Shown here piece after piece: positions 43,310 through 54,399 of a stretch of 64,000 nucleotides of DNA. Origin of the DNA: Phoronis australis (taxonomy: Eukaryota; Phoronida; Phoronidae); the NCBI GenBank assembly GCA_002633005.1, contig NMRA01000276.1:137414-201413 (forward strand), read 5' to 3'. A model generated the notes under the pieces. That model was not told the DNA's origin and did not search any database. It was given only the letters and a program-made list of their open reading frames with translations. How positions within the stretch are numbered: the first letter of the stretch is position 1; every line of letters begins with the position of its first letter. The position numbers and the translations under genes are program-made.

Positions 43310-45671
43310 CAGGGCTCGACATAACGAGCTGGAGGTCGCATTTGCGACCTGAAATTTGGAAATGCGAGCTGAGATTTTTGTCAGCTCGTATCAACTCGCA
43401 AAATGCGACCTGGAATTTTCAACGTATGCGAGCTGAGTTTTTACACTTCTCGACAGATACCTGGCAAATATAAAGCAACTCTTGAGAATCCGACCGTTAT
43501 TTGGTTGTTGCCAAATCCAAGTTCAAAAGAACACTGAGCGAGAACAACTTTCCCGACGACTTGTAAACAAGTCGCGTGAACATGGGATATGCAGAATCGA
43601 TCTTTGACGCATTTCATTGGCTAACATTTTCGGCTACTTTTGTGAATTTTCGGATTCGTCGAAGAAAGTTTCGGGCCACTGCATAACACGTGAGAAAACG
43701 TCACAAAACAGCGGTGTTTCTATTCTTAAGTGATCAACTTACCAAACTTTGTGATGGAGAAATTTGTTTATTTTTCGTGTAAGATGTCCTTATTACATGT
43801 ACCAAATATCCACGACAATATATTCCTGATATCGCACTGTGGCACTGGTCGTGACTTAGAGATGTGCGTCTCCTTTTTTTTATCGCATAAGACAGCCAAA
43901 GTGAAAATCTCAACTCTATTAATCGCCAAACGACGGCCACGTCTTTACTTTCAGTTGCCTAGAAATTCTCTAAACCTTTATTTGTTTCTCGGGCTACGTG
44001 CGTGAAATATGATTTGTCATTCACACGTTGTTGCCAACGTAAAGTGTAGGCCTACTCCAGCGATTCAAGTGCATGAACTCGCGCGTGCGCACCACTTCCA
44101 AGCTGCACATCAAAAGAGAACAGTGACAGTCCTAAATGAAAGGGTATACCGGCTTGGCTCTGTTAAGCACCCGCGTACGTGCCAGTGGTTTATTTGAATA
44201 TGAACTCATAGATTCCCGGCGGTTATAAAAGACGCGATGCTTTACGACATTCCCTGGTACCGATATAACCCAGAACTGATATTTTCCTGTGACGATGCAT
44301 GCACCCACCCAGCCTTCAATATGGGGGGGCTCGTATTCCTAATGTTGTGGACCTTTTGGTAACAAAACAGCCGGCGGACTAAAAAAAAGCGGACGCACCA
44401 TTCTGAATTACACGTTTGTATTTGTTTAGTGGACTTTTGTCTCATTTTCTCGGACATTATGTTTCTCACAGGCGGATCTTTATGCCCACTTCGCCAAATG
44501 GGGGGCTCCTTCAAGCCCACTGAGCCCCCCTGGGTGCAAGCATGCGATGCTTCCCGAGGTCGATGTTCCCTATATTCTATTCCCACAGCCAGCTATTGCA
44601 ACTAACCGGGTACTAGAGGCTAACGACTGTGCTCACGCACAAGTCTACTCCCTACCTTTGAAGTGTTTCATAATAAGTGCTCACTGACCTACTAGGTGTT
44701 CCCCCTCAACTTTTGAGAATTTCCAATTAAGCGCCCACATTTCAGGTTAGCGCTCATCACAGCATACTACAAACGACCGCGCGTGGTTTAAAAGTGACAC
44801 GCAGCCTGTATAGAGTGTTACTCTAATTTTACACAACAAATTCAAAAAACGTCTTTTCTCAATATGTAAAAACCAAATCCCGGCTTTGTTTCATAACTCC
44901 GAAAGAAATTTAACACTAGTGACATGCGTGTCATTTTGTGACTGACCTATTTTTCCCGCACTTGGAAGGTATTGAGGAGCAAACTCGAGTTAACCGATGG
45001 AAACCTGCACGGAGTCGGGAATTATTTCGAAGCTATTCATTTCATGGAAAACTAATTGTTGAGTACACAAACAGCATAAGTGTCACATTTTTGTTGTGAA
45101 ATTTGCACTGAATTGTTCCCGTGCATTCAAATACGTCATTTGGTTAGAGCACCGTTATACGGATTGTTTTTTGACAGATGTTTTTCAAACGTCGAGTTAT
45201 GTTGTAAAATTTGGGCTGCGAACAAAAAGTGGAGGGAATTAGCACTCCGAGTTAGTTTGGATCTTTAACGAGTTTGATGACACCCAGTAGCAGGTGAGAA
45301 CTAACAAAATCGTGGATACTTTTTCAACGGGCATTTTCTCCCTTTTCCCCTTTTCACATTGAAAACTTAGCTACTCGAATGCACGTTTCAGTTAGAGAGC
45401 ACTGATTCAACTTTCACGTCGACTACTTGCCATGCGCTCTAGATTCTTTCACTGGCGGTCGTGAACAACAGTAGCACCGTACCTGCATAAACGAACTCAA
45501 TTTTGCAATCTGCAATTTGTGAGTGTTTTACGCATACATTTCTCGATTATCTAAAAAGTCAATTTTGGCGCGTAAATATGGCAAGAATGTGGCCTGGATT
45601 TTGAAAATCCGACCTGGAATATTGGCTAGATCGCAAATTGCGACCTGGCGATTTTAATAGCGTGGAGCCCA
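43310..45671 (+). mobile_element. Transposon family E, copy 3, complete, perfect 6-bp duplication
   Basis: Starts CAGGGCTCGACATAACGAGC and ends GCGTGGAGCCCA, flanked exactly by GCATGG (43304-43309, 45672-45677). Subterminal palindromes ggtcgcatttgcgacc and repeated gcgacctg/gcgagctg blocks occupy about 150 bp at the left and recur at the right. A 246-bp K element is inserted at 44299-44544. The 2.1-kb remainder lacks a transposase. One short block, 44070-44136, gives a frame with HELARAHHFQAAHQKR that is similar in all copies. Confidence 0.88.
44299..44544. mobile_element. Small transposon K, copy 2, 6-bp duplication
   Basis: Left atgcacccacccagcc and right ctgggtgcaagcatg are inverted repeats. 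CGATGC is repeated on both sides (44293-44298, 44545-44550). Family E copies 1 and 2 are uninterrupted at this position. The interior shares gggctcc and cgccaaatgggg blocks, in inverse order, with 11517-11724. Confidence 0.78.
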
Positions 45672-45739
45672 GCATGGAACAGAGTTTGCCCTTGGCTATG
45701 GCTAAACTACAAAATAAGAAGTATTACTGATCTACAGAC

Positions 45740-45907
45740 CTTTCTGTCAATTCTGACTTCAAAAAGCTGGTTGTCTCCTAATGGGGTGTCAGTCATTACT
45801 ACTCCATTGTTAAATTCTTGTGCTGGCTCACTTCGGAGTGCTGTCCTGTTATTATTACTCAGAGTGACAAGTGAACCAGTCCGTGAGTGAAAGCTCAACA
45901 TCGTCAA
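45740..45907 (-). CDS. NEURL4: NEURL4-like first coding exon, start of first neuralized repeat
   Basis: Minus-strand frame [20 protein letters not shown], then [20 protein letters not shown] and [10 protein letters not shown], ending at donor GTCTGT. This is the N-terminal half of NHR1 (fH.rtGslvtLs..nRtA.r and eFNnGvVmt..Pl.d..lFeVRIDrk). The next residues [11 protein letters not shown] are supplied by the exon at 25316. An in-frame stop (TAG) four codons before the ATG supports this start, although NEURL4 homologues can have a longer Gly-rich N-terminus and an upstream exon cannot be excluded. The intron that follows is about 20 kb. Confidence 0.82.
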
Positions 45908-46138
45908 AATGCACTAGCCCTGGAGAATCGTTGACACGGTGTCAAATAAACGTTGTAATGATAAATGCTAAAATCTGTCGCTCTAAAAAGTAATAAAAAG
46001 CTGTTTAACCGTTGTTTTTATGGTTAGATATCGATATTACTAACTAAATAAATTTTAAAATATGACAATTATCATTTGAAAACTTTTCATACCGTATGTA
46101 ACAAAGTTGAAGAGTGTATTCGTTTTGTTTTCATCAAT
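45908..46138. promoter_or_regulatory. Candidate bidirectional promoter (NEURL4-like / MFSD9-like)
   Basis: 231 bp separate two divergent start codons. It is AT-rich, with ataaat and aataaatttt stretches but no convincing TATA or CCAAT pair. Divergent pairs within a few hundred bp commonly share a promoter. This depends on 45907 and 46139 being true first coding exons. Confidence 0.45.
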
Positions 46139-46204
46139 ATGGCCACTTCGATGAAAAACAGAGGCTTCGCAACGACAAATGTTTTATACGTTGTGGCGTT
46201 TCTG
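46139..46204 (+). CDS. MFSD9: MFSD9-like exon 1
   Basis: ATGGCC start, 22 codons (MATSMKNRGFATTNVLYVVA then FL), then donor GTAAGT. The hydrophobic end begins the first membrane helix, which continues in the exon at 57081 (AFL then DFFGVSLIVPL). The joined LYVVAFLDFFGVS pattern matches the start of MFSD9, a major facilitator superfamily membrane transporter of unknown substrate. The gene is divergent from the NEURL4-like gene. On its own this exon is too short to identify; the call rests on the join. Confidence 0.72.
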
Positions 46205-46367
46205 GTAAGTGTGTACTGCGAGAAATTGCTCAAAGTTAATATTTTCAATGTCCAGATACAGCGATCTCTTATTTAGAGAGGGAAAGCGTCCCAGATTACA
46301 GTAAAGACGGTGGCAATCCAATACCAGGCATATACTCGGGAACCCAATGGTAGGGAGGACAATCAAA

Positions 46368-46883
46368 AAGTAGGTCACGGTGCTCCATATCTGCCTCCGT
46401 GTAAAACCCACGTCGGTAAATTACCCGATTTCAGACTTCAAAGTTAACTATAATACAATTTTGTGTTATAAATCGTTACCTTAGTCTTTATTTGTAAGTT
46501 TGTAATCTTTTTGTATCAAAATAGCGCTGATAAATCATTTTTTGTAAGCTTTTTTTAGCGCACGATTTTCCGCCATGCGATCAACTTTCGAAAAAGTACC
46601 TCTTGTTCCTCCTATCCAAAAGAGCACTATACTCTCGAATACAAACATGAAATTTGGACAGGATGTAGTTTAGATGCGTGCGCATCTCCTCAAGTTGTTT
46701 TCTTGAAGTCAAGGCCAAGTTTTCATGGCGAGTTTTCGATCGTCCGGAAGGCCTAATTTTGGTCGGTCGGGAGATTGATGTTTTTCCAGTTGCGCAATAT
46801 GCCCCCCCGATTTTTAGATGAGGAATTTATCACTCTTTTAATTGGTAATTATTTAATTTTCAGAAATTCTGTCAAACTGCTGC
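46368..46883. mobile_element. Dispersed repeat D, copy 2, runs into assembly gap
   Basis: Matches 35880-36393 (copy 1) with moderate identity up to gtcaaactgctgc, where the gap starts. Its second half reappears after the LTR element at 48633. Confidence 0.75.
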
Positions 46884-47614
46884 NNNNNNNNNNNNNNNNN
46901 NNNNNNNNNNNNNNNNNNNNNNNNNNNNNNNNNNNNNNNNNNNNNNNNNNNNNNNNNNNNNNNNNNNNNNNNNNNNNNNNNNNNNNNNNNNNNNNNNNNN
47001 NNNNNNNNNNNNNNNNNNNNNNNNNNNNNNNNNNNNNNNNNNNNNNNNNNNNNNNNNNNNNNNNNNNNNNNNNNNNNNNNNNNNNNNNNNNNNNNNNNNN
47101 NNNNNNNNNNNNNNNNNNNNNNNNNNNNNNNNNNNNNNNNNNNNNNNNNNNNNNNNNNNNNNNNNNNNNNNNNNNNNNNNNNNNNNNNNNNNNNNNNNNN
47201 NNNNNNNNNNNNNNNNNNNNNNNNNNNNNNNNNNNNNNNNNNNNNNNNNNNNNNNNNNNNNNNNNNNNNNNNNNNNNNNNNNNNNNNNNNNNNNNNNNNN
47301 NNNNNNNNNNNNNNNNNNNNNNNNNNNNNNNNNNNNNNNNNNNNNNNNNNNNNNNNNNNNNNNNNNNNNNNNNNNNNNNNNNNNNNNNNNNNNNNNNNNN
47401 NNNNNNNNNNNNNNNNNNNNNNNNNNNNNNNNNNNNNNNNNNNNNNNNNNNNNNNNNNNNNNNNNNNNNNNNNNNNNNNNNNNNNNNNNNNNNNNNNNNN
47501 NNNNNNNNNNNNNNNNNNNNNNNNNNNNNNNNNNNNNNNNNNNNNNNNNNNNNNNNNNNNNNNNNNNNNNNNNNNNNNNNNNNNNNNNNNNNNNNNNNNN
47601 NNNNNNNNNNNNNN
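46884..47614. other. Assembly gap (731 N)
   Basis: Unbroken run of N. Any open frame across it is meaningless. It probably hides the body and 5' LTR of the retrotransposon whose 3' end follows. Confidence 0.99.
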
Positions 47615-48630
47615 TATTTATTTATTTATTATGTCCGTGTAGTTGGGGAGTTTAGGCTTAGGCAGTGTTTTGGTTATGTCACTGGACACCATTTCATTGA
47701 GCTAATACTTTCTCCCTACAACTAGAGCCCCTATTTATTATCTATCCCTAGTGCTTGGTTAACCTGGGTGCGGTACTTCCATGTCCGTCCCAGTTGCCAG
47801 GAGGCCTATGTTTAATGGAGGGTCAGTCACAGTTCTCTGTGAACCTGTCCATTTTAGGTCTGCGTCCAAGGCGTTCCCTTTGGGTTGGAATATGTCTGCC
47901 CGGCCTCCACCCAAAGCACGTCAAAATGTACTAGTGCAATTAAGGGTGGCATGCGTGTATCATGGTAGTGCAGGGTTTATTTTGAGAACTCCACTAGAAA
48001 TGCACGTGTCCTATACCCTTTTGCAACTATAAGTCCGGGGAGTCTCCCTAGCGAGAACTTTTTCCGTTAGGTGACTGCTCTCCCGCCCTGGGGGGTGGGT
48101 TGGGATCCTGCTAGGTTTTCTCTTTATAAGTTACTTCATGTGTTTGGGATGTGCTGGCATTGTGAACTCTTTTTATTATTTTTGGCACTTCTATATTTAA
48201 CCTGTGTGCGTTATTCTCTGCTTCTAGGGGAACTGTCCTTGTCATTCTAACACTCTAGGTCTATTTAGCAGTGGCTTTATTTTTGGTAAGGGGGGATATG
48301 GTTAATTTTTTGGGAAGTTTTTTGTATCTGGCGCATGATGTTGATTCCCAGGTGGGTCCCACACTTTTTAGGGAGGAGGGGAATGTTGTAATCGTCAACA
48401 TCATTCGTCCTTTATCTTTCTGTGGTGTCTTGTGATTTGTCAGTTTTATGGTTCCCCGGATGCTTGTTTTATTTAAACTGCTGGCGGGAACCCTGCTGGC
48501 AGTCTTTCAGCAAACAATCAGGATGTCAGGGATGGGCACCTGGATTGGGTTTTACTGAAGCTTGAGTAGCTGTGTTTTAACTGGTGAGTACTTCTAGAGG
48601 CCTAGCTAGTGAACCTGCAGTAATACAACA
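47615..48630 (+). mobile_element. LTR retrotransposon, 3' end with LTR
   Basis: The 3' LTR is 48384-48630 (247 bp), starting TGTTGTA and ending TACAACA (TG...CA with 7-bp inverted ends). It contains a TATA-like tttatttaaactgc near 48466. A purine-rich primer tract (agggaggaggggaa, 48370-48383) sits directly before it, the standard plus-strand priming site. The preceding 750 bp hold no recognisable domain; a frame at 47781-48032 is unassigned. The internal genes and 5' LTR fall in the gap, so the clade is undetermined. Confidence 0.82.
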
Positions 48631-49750
48631 TTTGTAATCATTTTGTCTCAAATTATCGCTCATAAATCATTTTTTGTAAGCTTTTTTTAGCGCACGATTT
48701 TCCGCCATGCGATCAAGTTTCGAAAAAGTACCTCTTGTTCCTCCTATCCAAAAGAGCAGTTGCGCGATATGCCCCCCCGATTTTTAAATGAGGAATTTAT
48801 CACTCTTTTAATTGGTAATTATTTCATTTTCAGAAATTCTGTCAAAATGCTGCGCATTGGCACTTTTCAAACAGCAGTCGTTAGTTCACTAAGTCGCCGC
48901 ATGTGAGCGCCACCAGCGGCTACGTTGAAGTTCAATGGCATCGCAACTTCACCGTTCGAAACAAAGTTGTTACAAAGTTTTTGTTGCGTAAATGATGAAA
49001 TCCTTCATGTTAAGAGTGATTTGTTTTCCCAAATGGTCTTTTGTCTACTTTCTGATGTTTTTTGCCATGATACGATCTAATAGTACATGGGTGGCACCCA
49101 GCACTGAAAAAAGTGGGGGAGCTATAGCAGGCTCCCCCAGCCCCCTGTCACTGTCGGGCAATGATGTGTTGCCCATGTAGTAGTATTCAGGGGCAGAGTA
49201 TTACGCGGGATTTTACCCGTAAGATATTTGCACCCTCAAACTGCCAAATGAAATATGGGAGTTTTAGGGGGGCCACGGGCCAGGCCCCCTTGCCCCCCCA
49301 ATCCACCAATGTGATCTTGTGATTTGATGTGAAATTTCTTCCTAGCTCAGATGTATTTATTTCTGAGCTGATGAGGTGTCTTTGCTCTTTACCTTTTAAG
49401 CTGTGTAATCCATTGTTTTCATCAAACATGATGAGCCTGTTCTATGCTATAACAACACACTTAAACAGCAATATCTCTGTAGAAATCGATCCAAAATTTA
49501 TGTAATACACACCGCCATGTTTGTCTCAAAGAGACGAATCTTTTTATATGCAGCACATGTATATTATTTTATTTTTTACGAAATTCGTTAAAAAGGCAGA
49601 TATTTTACGCATTATCGTCGCGTTTCAACGGCCATTTTCTCTTCAACCGCTCATCCAATTTTTCTGATTTTTGCACCATTTCATTTCTCACACCAAGGGC
49701 TTTTCAAAAATGTATGACACATGGGTATTGTAAAAAAAAATAAAAAAACG
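48631..49750. mobile_element. Dispersed repeat D, copy 3
   Basis: Begins immediately after the LTR with tttgtaatcattttgtc, matching copy 1 at 36013 and copy 2 at 46500. An internal deletion of about 165 bp (after aaaagagca, near 48752) distinguishes it. It includes an inserted F-like element (49196-49310) and ends with the block shared with 37908-38030. Confidence 0.72.
49196..49310. mobile_element. Family F-like fragment, copy 4
   Basis: gagtattacgcgggatttta...ccgtaagatatttgcaccctc and gccaaatgaaatatgggagttttagggggg match 16105-16200 of copy 1. Ends ccccccaatccaccaatgtg. Confidence 0.55.
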
Positions 49751-50196
49751 TCCTCCCTACCCAATGCCCCAATGGTCGTCCGCCTAAGCATAAAACCAGC
49801 TTGGTGTCGTACTCACCCAATTATTCCACTTCAAAGTTATGCTGTGAATAGGATTTGATTTAACTCTCACAAATATATATTATTCATTGATTGAAATATT
49901 TTCTTTTACTTATGCTGAGTTGTTCAACTGTGCATTGCTTTTCGGCAGCCATTTTATAATGACTCCTATGGTCGTCATATGCTGCCGCCTTTTGAAAGAA
50001 CAGAAAACCACACAGAAAAAGGCCAAGAAAATAGTAGATTGTGGTTTACAGCAATTCTACTTCAACCACAAACTGTTTTACTAGTATGATATCGGTTTTT
50101 AAATCGATTCATATTGATTTAGAATTTCAGTTATGGAAAATAACTTTTTGCTCTTTTCTGTTCTTAATACCACTTATCTATGCTGTCTTTTTATTT
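49751..50196. other. MFSD9-like intron 1, unassigned
   Basis: Nothing recognised. A run of A at 49731-49748 precedes it. Confidence 0.45.
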
Positions 50197-50682
50197 CAGG
50201 GCTTGGAATTTTCCGCGGAAACGCGGATTTCCGCTTTTTTCAAATGTGGTTTCCGCTTTTTTTATAATATTTCCGCGTAAAAAAATCGGATTTGATATAA
50301 AATTTCCGCGGCAAATTCCTTTCTTACAGCGGCGTTGCAGACGGCGTTCACCTCGAAAAGCGGAAGTTGCTCTTTATGTTTCGGAGGAACGTAAATTGTC
50401 AACATTGCGGGCCATCTGGGACAGCGTGGTGGGATTTTCAATGGCGTCTCGTGTTATTGTTAAGCGCGGCGACAAATACTACCGCTCTGCAGCCAAAAAT
50501 GTGTGGGTTGGGAGCGGACGGGCGAGCTAAAAGGACGCAGACGCATGCTACTGATGGTGGTAACGTTTTATTTTTTATTTTTTTTTTAGTCCTCCCGATT
50601 TTCAAGGTTGGTTATCGGGCATGATTTGAGCCGTAAAAGTTTCAGTTTCCGCGTTTTTTGTCATTGGTCATTCCAAGCCCTG
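50197..50682 (+). mobile_element. hAT-like element I, copy 2 (486 bp)
   Basis: Reverse complement of 22608-23107: starts CAGGGCTTGGAATTTTCC and ends CATTCCAAGCCCTG. Flanks TTATTT (50191-50196) and TTCTTT (50683-50688) agree at five of six bases. The conserved ATGGCGTCTCG frame starts near 50442 and reads MASRVIVKRGDKYYRSAAKN before a stop at 50528. Confidence 0.85.
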
Positions 50683-51599
50683 TTCTTTTCAGTTTCTATT
50701 CATTCTCTGTTAACACCTTGTCAGCCAAAACAGAATGTAACCCTTTGAGGACTTTGTCGGTGCAAGTTGATCATTGAACCTCGATACAATTGTTCTAATA
50801 AATTACCTAATATTGTATTGTTTGATTTTTCTCACCTTTAACAGGCTTCTGCAATCATAAATAAATAAATAAATACCCAAGTTGCATTTGCATTTTATTG
50901 CTCAATCTCTTCTTTATTTTTGATTATGTCATGCTGTGTTGTATGTAACAATGCAATATAGTGAAATAAAGTCAATGTTTTACTTTATTGGTGGCCATTC
51001 TCTATCAATTCAAGTATTTTAATTTTCTTCAAATAAATTCAAAATGCATTAACCAAAAATTTCAACATAAATGTTGAGCTCAGTACTTTATTTTGCAATA
51101 AAAAACAAGTGGACAATATTTTGATGACCAAGGAGTGGGTCGAAACTGTTAAGCACCCAGCGTGATCCATTTGTCTGCTGCGTTTTTCCTTTGGCCTAAC
51201 AGGTGTCGGTTAGTGCCTGGGACAAATAGATACATTGCATAAACAATCCCTGAGTTGTTTTTTGTTCCGTCTGAAGAAAATTTAATTTCAAAAATATCTT
51301 CTGAAAATGAACAAAAAAGTGCATTAGTAAAATCTACAAGTTTTTAATTGGTCTCAAAAAAAACAGTCGGTAAATGCATTAATTTTAGTCTCAGTTCTTC
51401 CATGCGTGTTTCTCCCGAGAGGTTAGTACCTAACGTGCAGACAAGCACTTCAAATTGGAACGCTAAGTTCCGCGTGGCTGCGTTGCACGCGATAGAAGAT
51501 GGCGGACGACCTTTGGAGCCTGAGGACGATAGGTATCCGGACTACATAGCCTTAGCTAGGCAATGACCATCGCCTCTGTTGGCCAGAACCAGAGGCAAT
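50683..51599. other. MFSD9-like intron 1, mostly unassigned
   Basis: An (AAAT)n tract lies at 50857-50874. A frame at 51396-51566 containing FRVAALHAIEDGGRPLEPED is unassigned; it lacks splice sites and family motifs. Confidence 0.45.
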
Positions 51600-51840
51600 G
51601 CAGCTCCTATAGGCGCTCTGTACGCCGGAAGCTTTTCGGCGAATTATGCCTCGCACCGACTAAACCATCAAAGTCACGTTCACCTTAGGAGGTTGTCGAT
51701 GTGTTTAATTCCTTCCAACTCAAACAAATACTCCCGTTATCAAACTTTTTCTTCGAGCAGTCCCTATTTCAGTTCCCAAAATCGTGAACTCACCATTTTT
51801 ATACTGGCTGTCAAAATGGTCACGACAAAACAAGTAATGA
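51600..51840. repeat. Dispersed repeat G, copy 1
   Basis: aggaggttgtcgatgtgttt through caaatactcccgttatcaaa matches, in inverse orientation, 54400-54580 with clear but diverged similarity, including gaagcttttcggc near 51628. Nature unknown. Confidence 0.6.
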
Positions 51841-51911
51841 AAACTTATTTCCCGCCACCACAGAAAGACATGCACGTCGCTCCAACACCGGGAAATAGGT
51901 GGCGACTATGC

Positions 51912-52316
51912 CAAATGTTGTATTACTTGACTGCAGCTACTGCTACAGTCAAATAGGTTCGGCCTATTGAACACGGTGAAGAGTAAAGTCTAGAATGTAG
52001 AGGGAGGAATGTAGTAAATGTCGATGTCAGTCTCAGCTGTGGTGTCTCTATGTTGTGATGTCCTTTTCGTGACAATGTTGGTCTTGGCCTGGTGCGACAC
52101 CTGACGCCAGAAGTTCCCAGCAGAGGTCACACTGTCATCACGTGACCAGTCACCTCTCAAGACCACGTGACAAGATCGTCTGGGGTTTCTGGATTTTGCG
52201 ACCGTCCTGTGCGGACGTGATGCAAGTACACTCTAGACTTTACTCTTTCAGCGTGTTCAATAGGCCGAACCTGTTTGACTGTAGCAGTAGCTGCAGCCCA
52301 TTAATACAACAGACCG
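51912..52316. repeat. Foldback sequence with TGTTGTATTA ends
   Basis: Arms of about 80 bp are inverse copies: gcagctactgctacagtcaa and aggttcggcctattgaacac (left) against gtgttcaataggccgaacct and gtttgactgtagcagtagct (right). A loop of about 230 bp separates them. The outermost tgttgtatta/taatacaaca pair resembles the ends of the LTR at 48384-48630. No target duplication is evident. Confidence 0.8.
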
Positions 52317-53348
52317 CACTGGGTGCATGCAAAATCTGGGAATCAACCGACACTCACCTTGCCCGTTACAGTTGCTTAAGTAAAAAACAATGCAATAAAC
52401 ATTTTCTTGCGTAACTCTCCGCCTTTTCTAATAATGAAAAGTATGTCATCATTTTGAAAACAGTACGCTCGTGTCACGCGCACGCGATTTCCTAAATTTT
52501 TTACGACTTCTCTTAGGAGATGATGATAGTTTGGCAGCGGCAGAATTTCTTCTGAACTTCGGTTTTTCGGTATCGAAATTCTAAAAACTTATAATGAAGT
52601 GGAACCAGTTCCGATAATTTGTTGTGGCGTGTACGCAACCTCGTGAAAGAATAACAGTTGATTGAAGAATCGGCGAATAAAGAAACTGGACAATAGGTGA
52701 TGCAATATTTCATGGCGCCGAAAGCCATCGTTAAAGATCGCTCCACAACGTTAGCAGCAGAATAACGGTAGAACGCCATTTTTTCCTACATCGTTAAATA
52801 ATTTAGTTTACTCAAGGAAGACTAGTTTTTAATGACAGTAATTTTGTGTCAGATTTTATCTTACCACTTTTTACACACATCAGTGCAAAGCTGTATATTT
52901 AGTATACAGCTTTGTACCAAAGCTACCATAGCCTTAGCCTTGGAAAATTCAAAAGTTGTGCAGATTTCAGTATCTCACATTTTGAAGATTCTTGAATTGG
53001 GAGTTTTTAGCAAAGGAAAATTTTACTCTTCCAATTATGTGCTATTTAAAACAGGAAGCGTCAAATCAATGCTAGTAATGATGCTCATTTCTCTTAATGC
53101 TTATTTTTGCTGAGCGCTTAGACAAAATGAAATTGCAGTTGTTGGCCATACTGTGTGCTTAAGTGAAGTTTATTTTGGTTATCGACTCAGTTAAATAGGA
53201 TTACTGTAACAAGGTGTTTAGATGAAATGGTATTCAGGTTGTCAAAACTTTTTTTTATTTTGGGTAGGGTGCTTGCTTGCAGAGATATTTTTTTAACTTT
53301 GTCTTTGCCATTAAAGTTGGGCTCAAAATTTGTGTTTCCTGGTTAACT
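52317..53348. other. MFSD9-like intron 1, unassigned
   Basis: A 93-codon frame at 52832-53113 has no recognisable motifs. A small inverted pair (caaagctgtatatttagtat / acagctttgtacc) lies near 52889-52920. Confidence 0.45.
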
Positions 53349-53680
53349 CGTGGAAGACATTGAACTATTTGTATGCAAGCTGTACGGCGAGTCATCAACA
53401 GTTAATAAAGCTCGCTACCACATATTCAGGTTGAAATCTGTAATCTGCCTCCTCATCATGATTGTTTGCTGCTACATGCTAAAAGAGCAAACTACCAGTG
53501 TGCCATTCACAAACGAGCCTTGCAACAGCGTGTCGGTGCGCCATCTCCAGTTGCTAATGGGTGGCTTTTGGAGTGGGGTAGTCTGATGCTCCACTGGATG
53601 ACTCTGCCTTTAGCCCCAGAAAATGCCATGAAAAATGTCAATGGCAAGTGTAAAAGAAGTGGTTGTTGTAAAAAAATGTG
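53349..53680 (+). pseudogene. Fragment of a multi-copy invertebrate protein with Cys-rich C-terminus
   Basis: Frame 1 reads EDIELFVCKLYGESSTVNKA then RYHIFRLKS. After a shift near 53435 another frame reads LPPHHDCLLLHAKRANYQCA, IHKRALQ, PSPVANGWLLEWGSLMLHWM then TLPLAPENAMKNVNGKCKRS and GCCKKM before a stop. The order (lekFVc.lYG....vn..Ry..F; LPP..d.L..Ha.RAnYQ..iw..al; P.P..nGW....g.l.i.Wm..pPAPe...... CkC) is one I recall from large unnamed protein families repeated many times in molluscan, cnidarian and echinoderm genomes, probably transposon-linked. The copy is frameshifted and stops inside the Cys cluster. Confidence 0.5.
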
Positions 53681-54399
53681 ATCGATAGGACACCTTTCCC
53701 GGAAGTCAACTATCTGTTGGTTGGTGTAAGCTTTGACTGCAGGCAACACCAACAACTCTGACTCATGACAGTAGTTGATAGCTATATAAAAACTGACTGA
53801 CATGGTCGAGTTTGTAAGCAACAAATATCAATAAATAAACAAATAAATATGAGACAAAGTATTAGTTAATGAATTGGCGTTGATAACCAAAATACTGCCT
53901 AAACCACGGGACTATAGTACGGGAAACCACAAAATACCCAAAAAACAAAAAATACCTCGGTAACCCCAACTAAACCAAGATAAACCCCAACCTGAAAACC
54001 AAGATGAAGCCCAACCACTTGGCTACTGTGCTAGTAAACCACTAACACAGTACTACTTTTCTTTCTAACTTCNNTCCCCCCCCCCCCCCGGAATGCTAGG
54101 AATTAAACACCCAGGCACAAAAGTGGCGTAAAAGCCATTAAATACACTCCGCAAGAACAAAAGCAGTGCCAACTATGGCAATTGTTGTAGTACTGCACAG
54201 GTTCACTAATTATGCCTCACGGAGAGTTTCTACAGTGTACGGCCTAAACAACCAGCTTCCACCAAGGTCCAAATTTGACAGGCAAAATTCTCGGGCTTGA
54301 CGATGTATTTAGGGTAGTGCCATCCAGAAAACTAATACACGGACTAATCACAGGACAGCACAAGACAAGGACAAGGACGAGTGATTACAACAGAAGCTT
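53681..54399. other. MFSD9-like intron 1, unassigned
   Basis: A C-run with two N bases lies at 54073-54090. ttgttgtagtactgcacagg near 54185 resembles the reversed end of the 48.4-kb LTR over about 35 bp, possibly an old LTR fragment. Confidence 0.4.

Noticed and set aside
46775-47725. 316-codon frame across the gap
   Set aside because: Most of it is N; the outer parts belong to repeat D and an LTR element.
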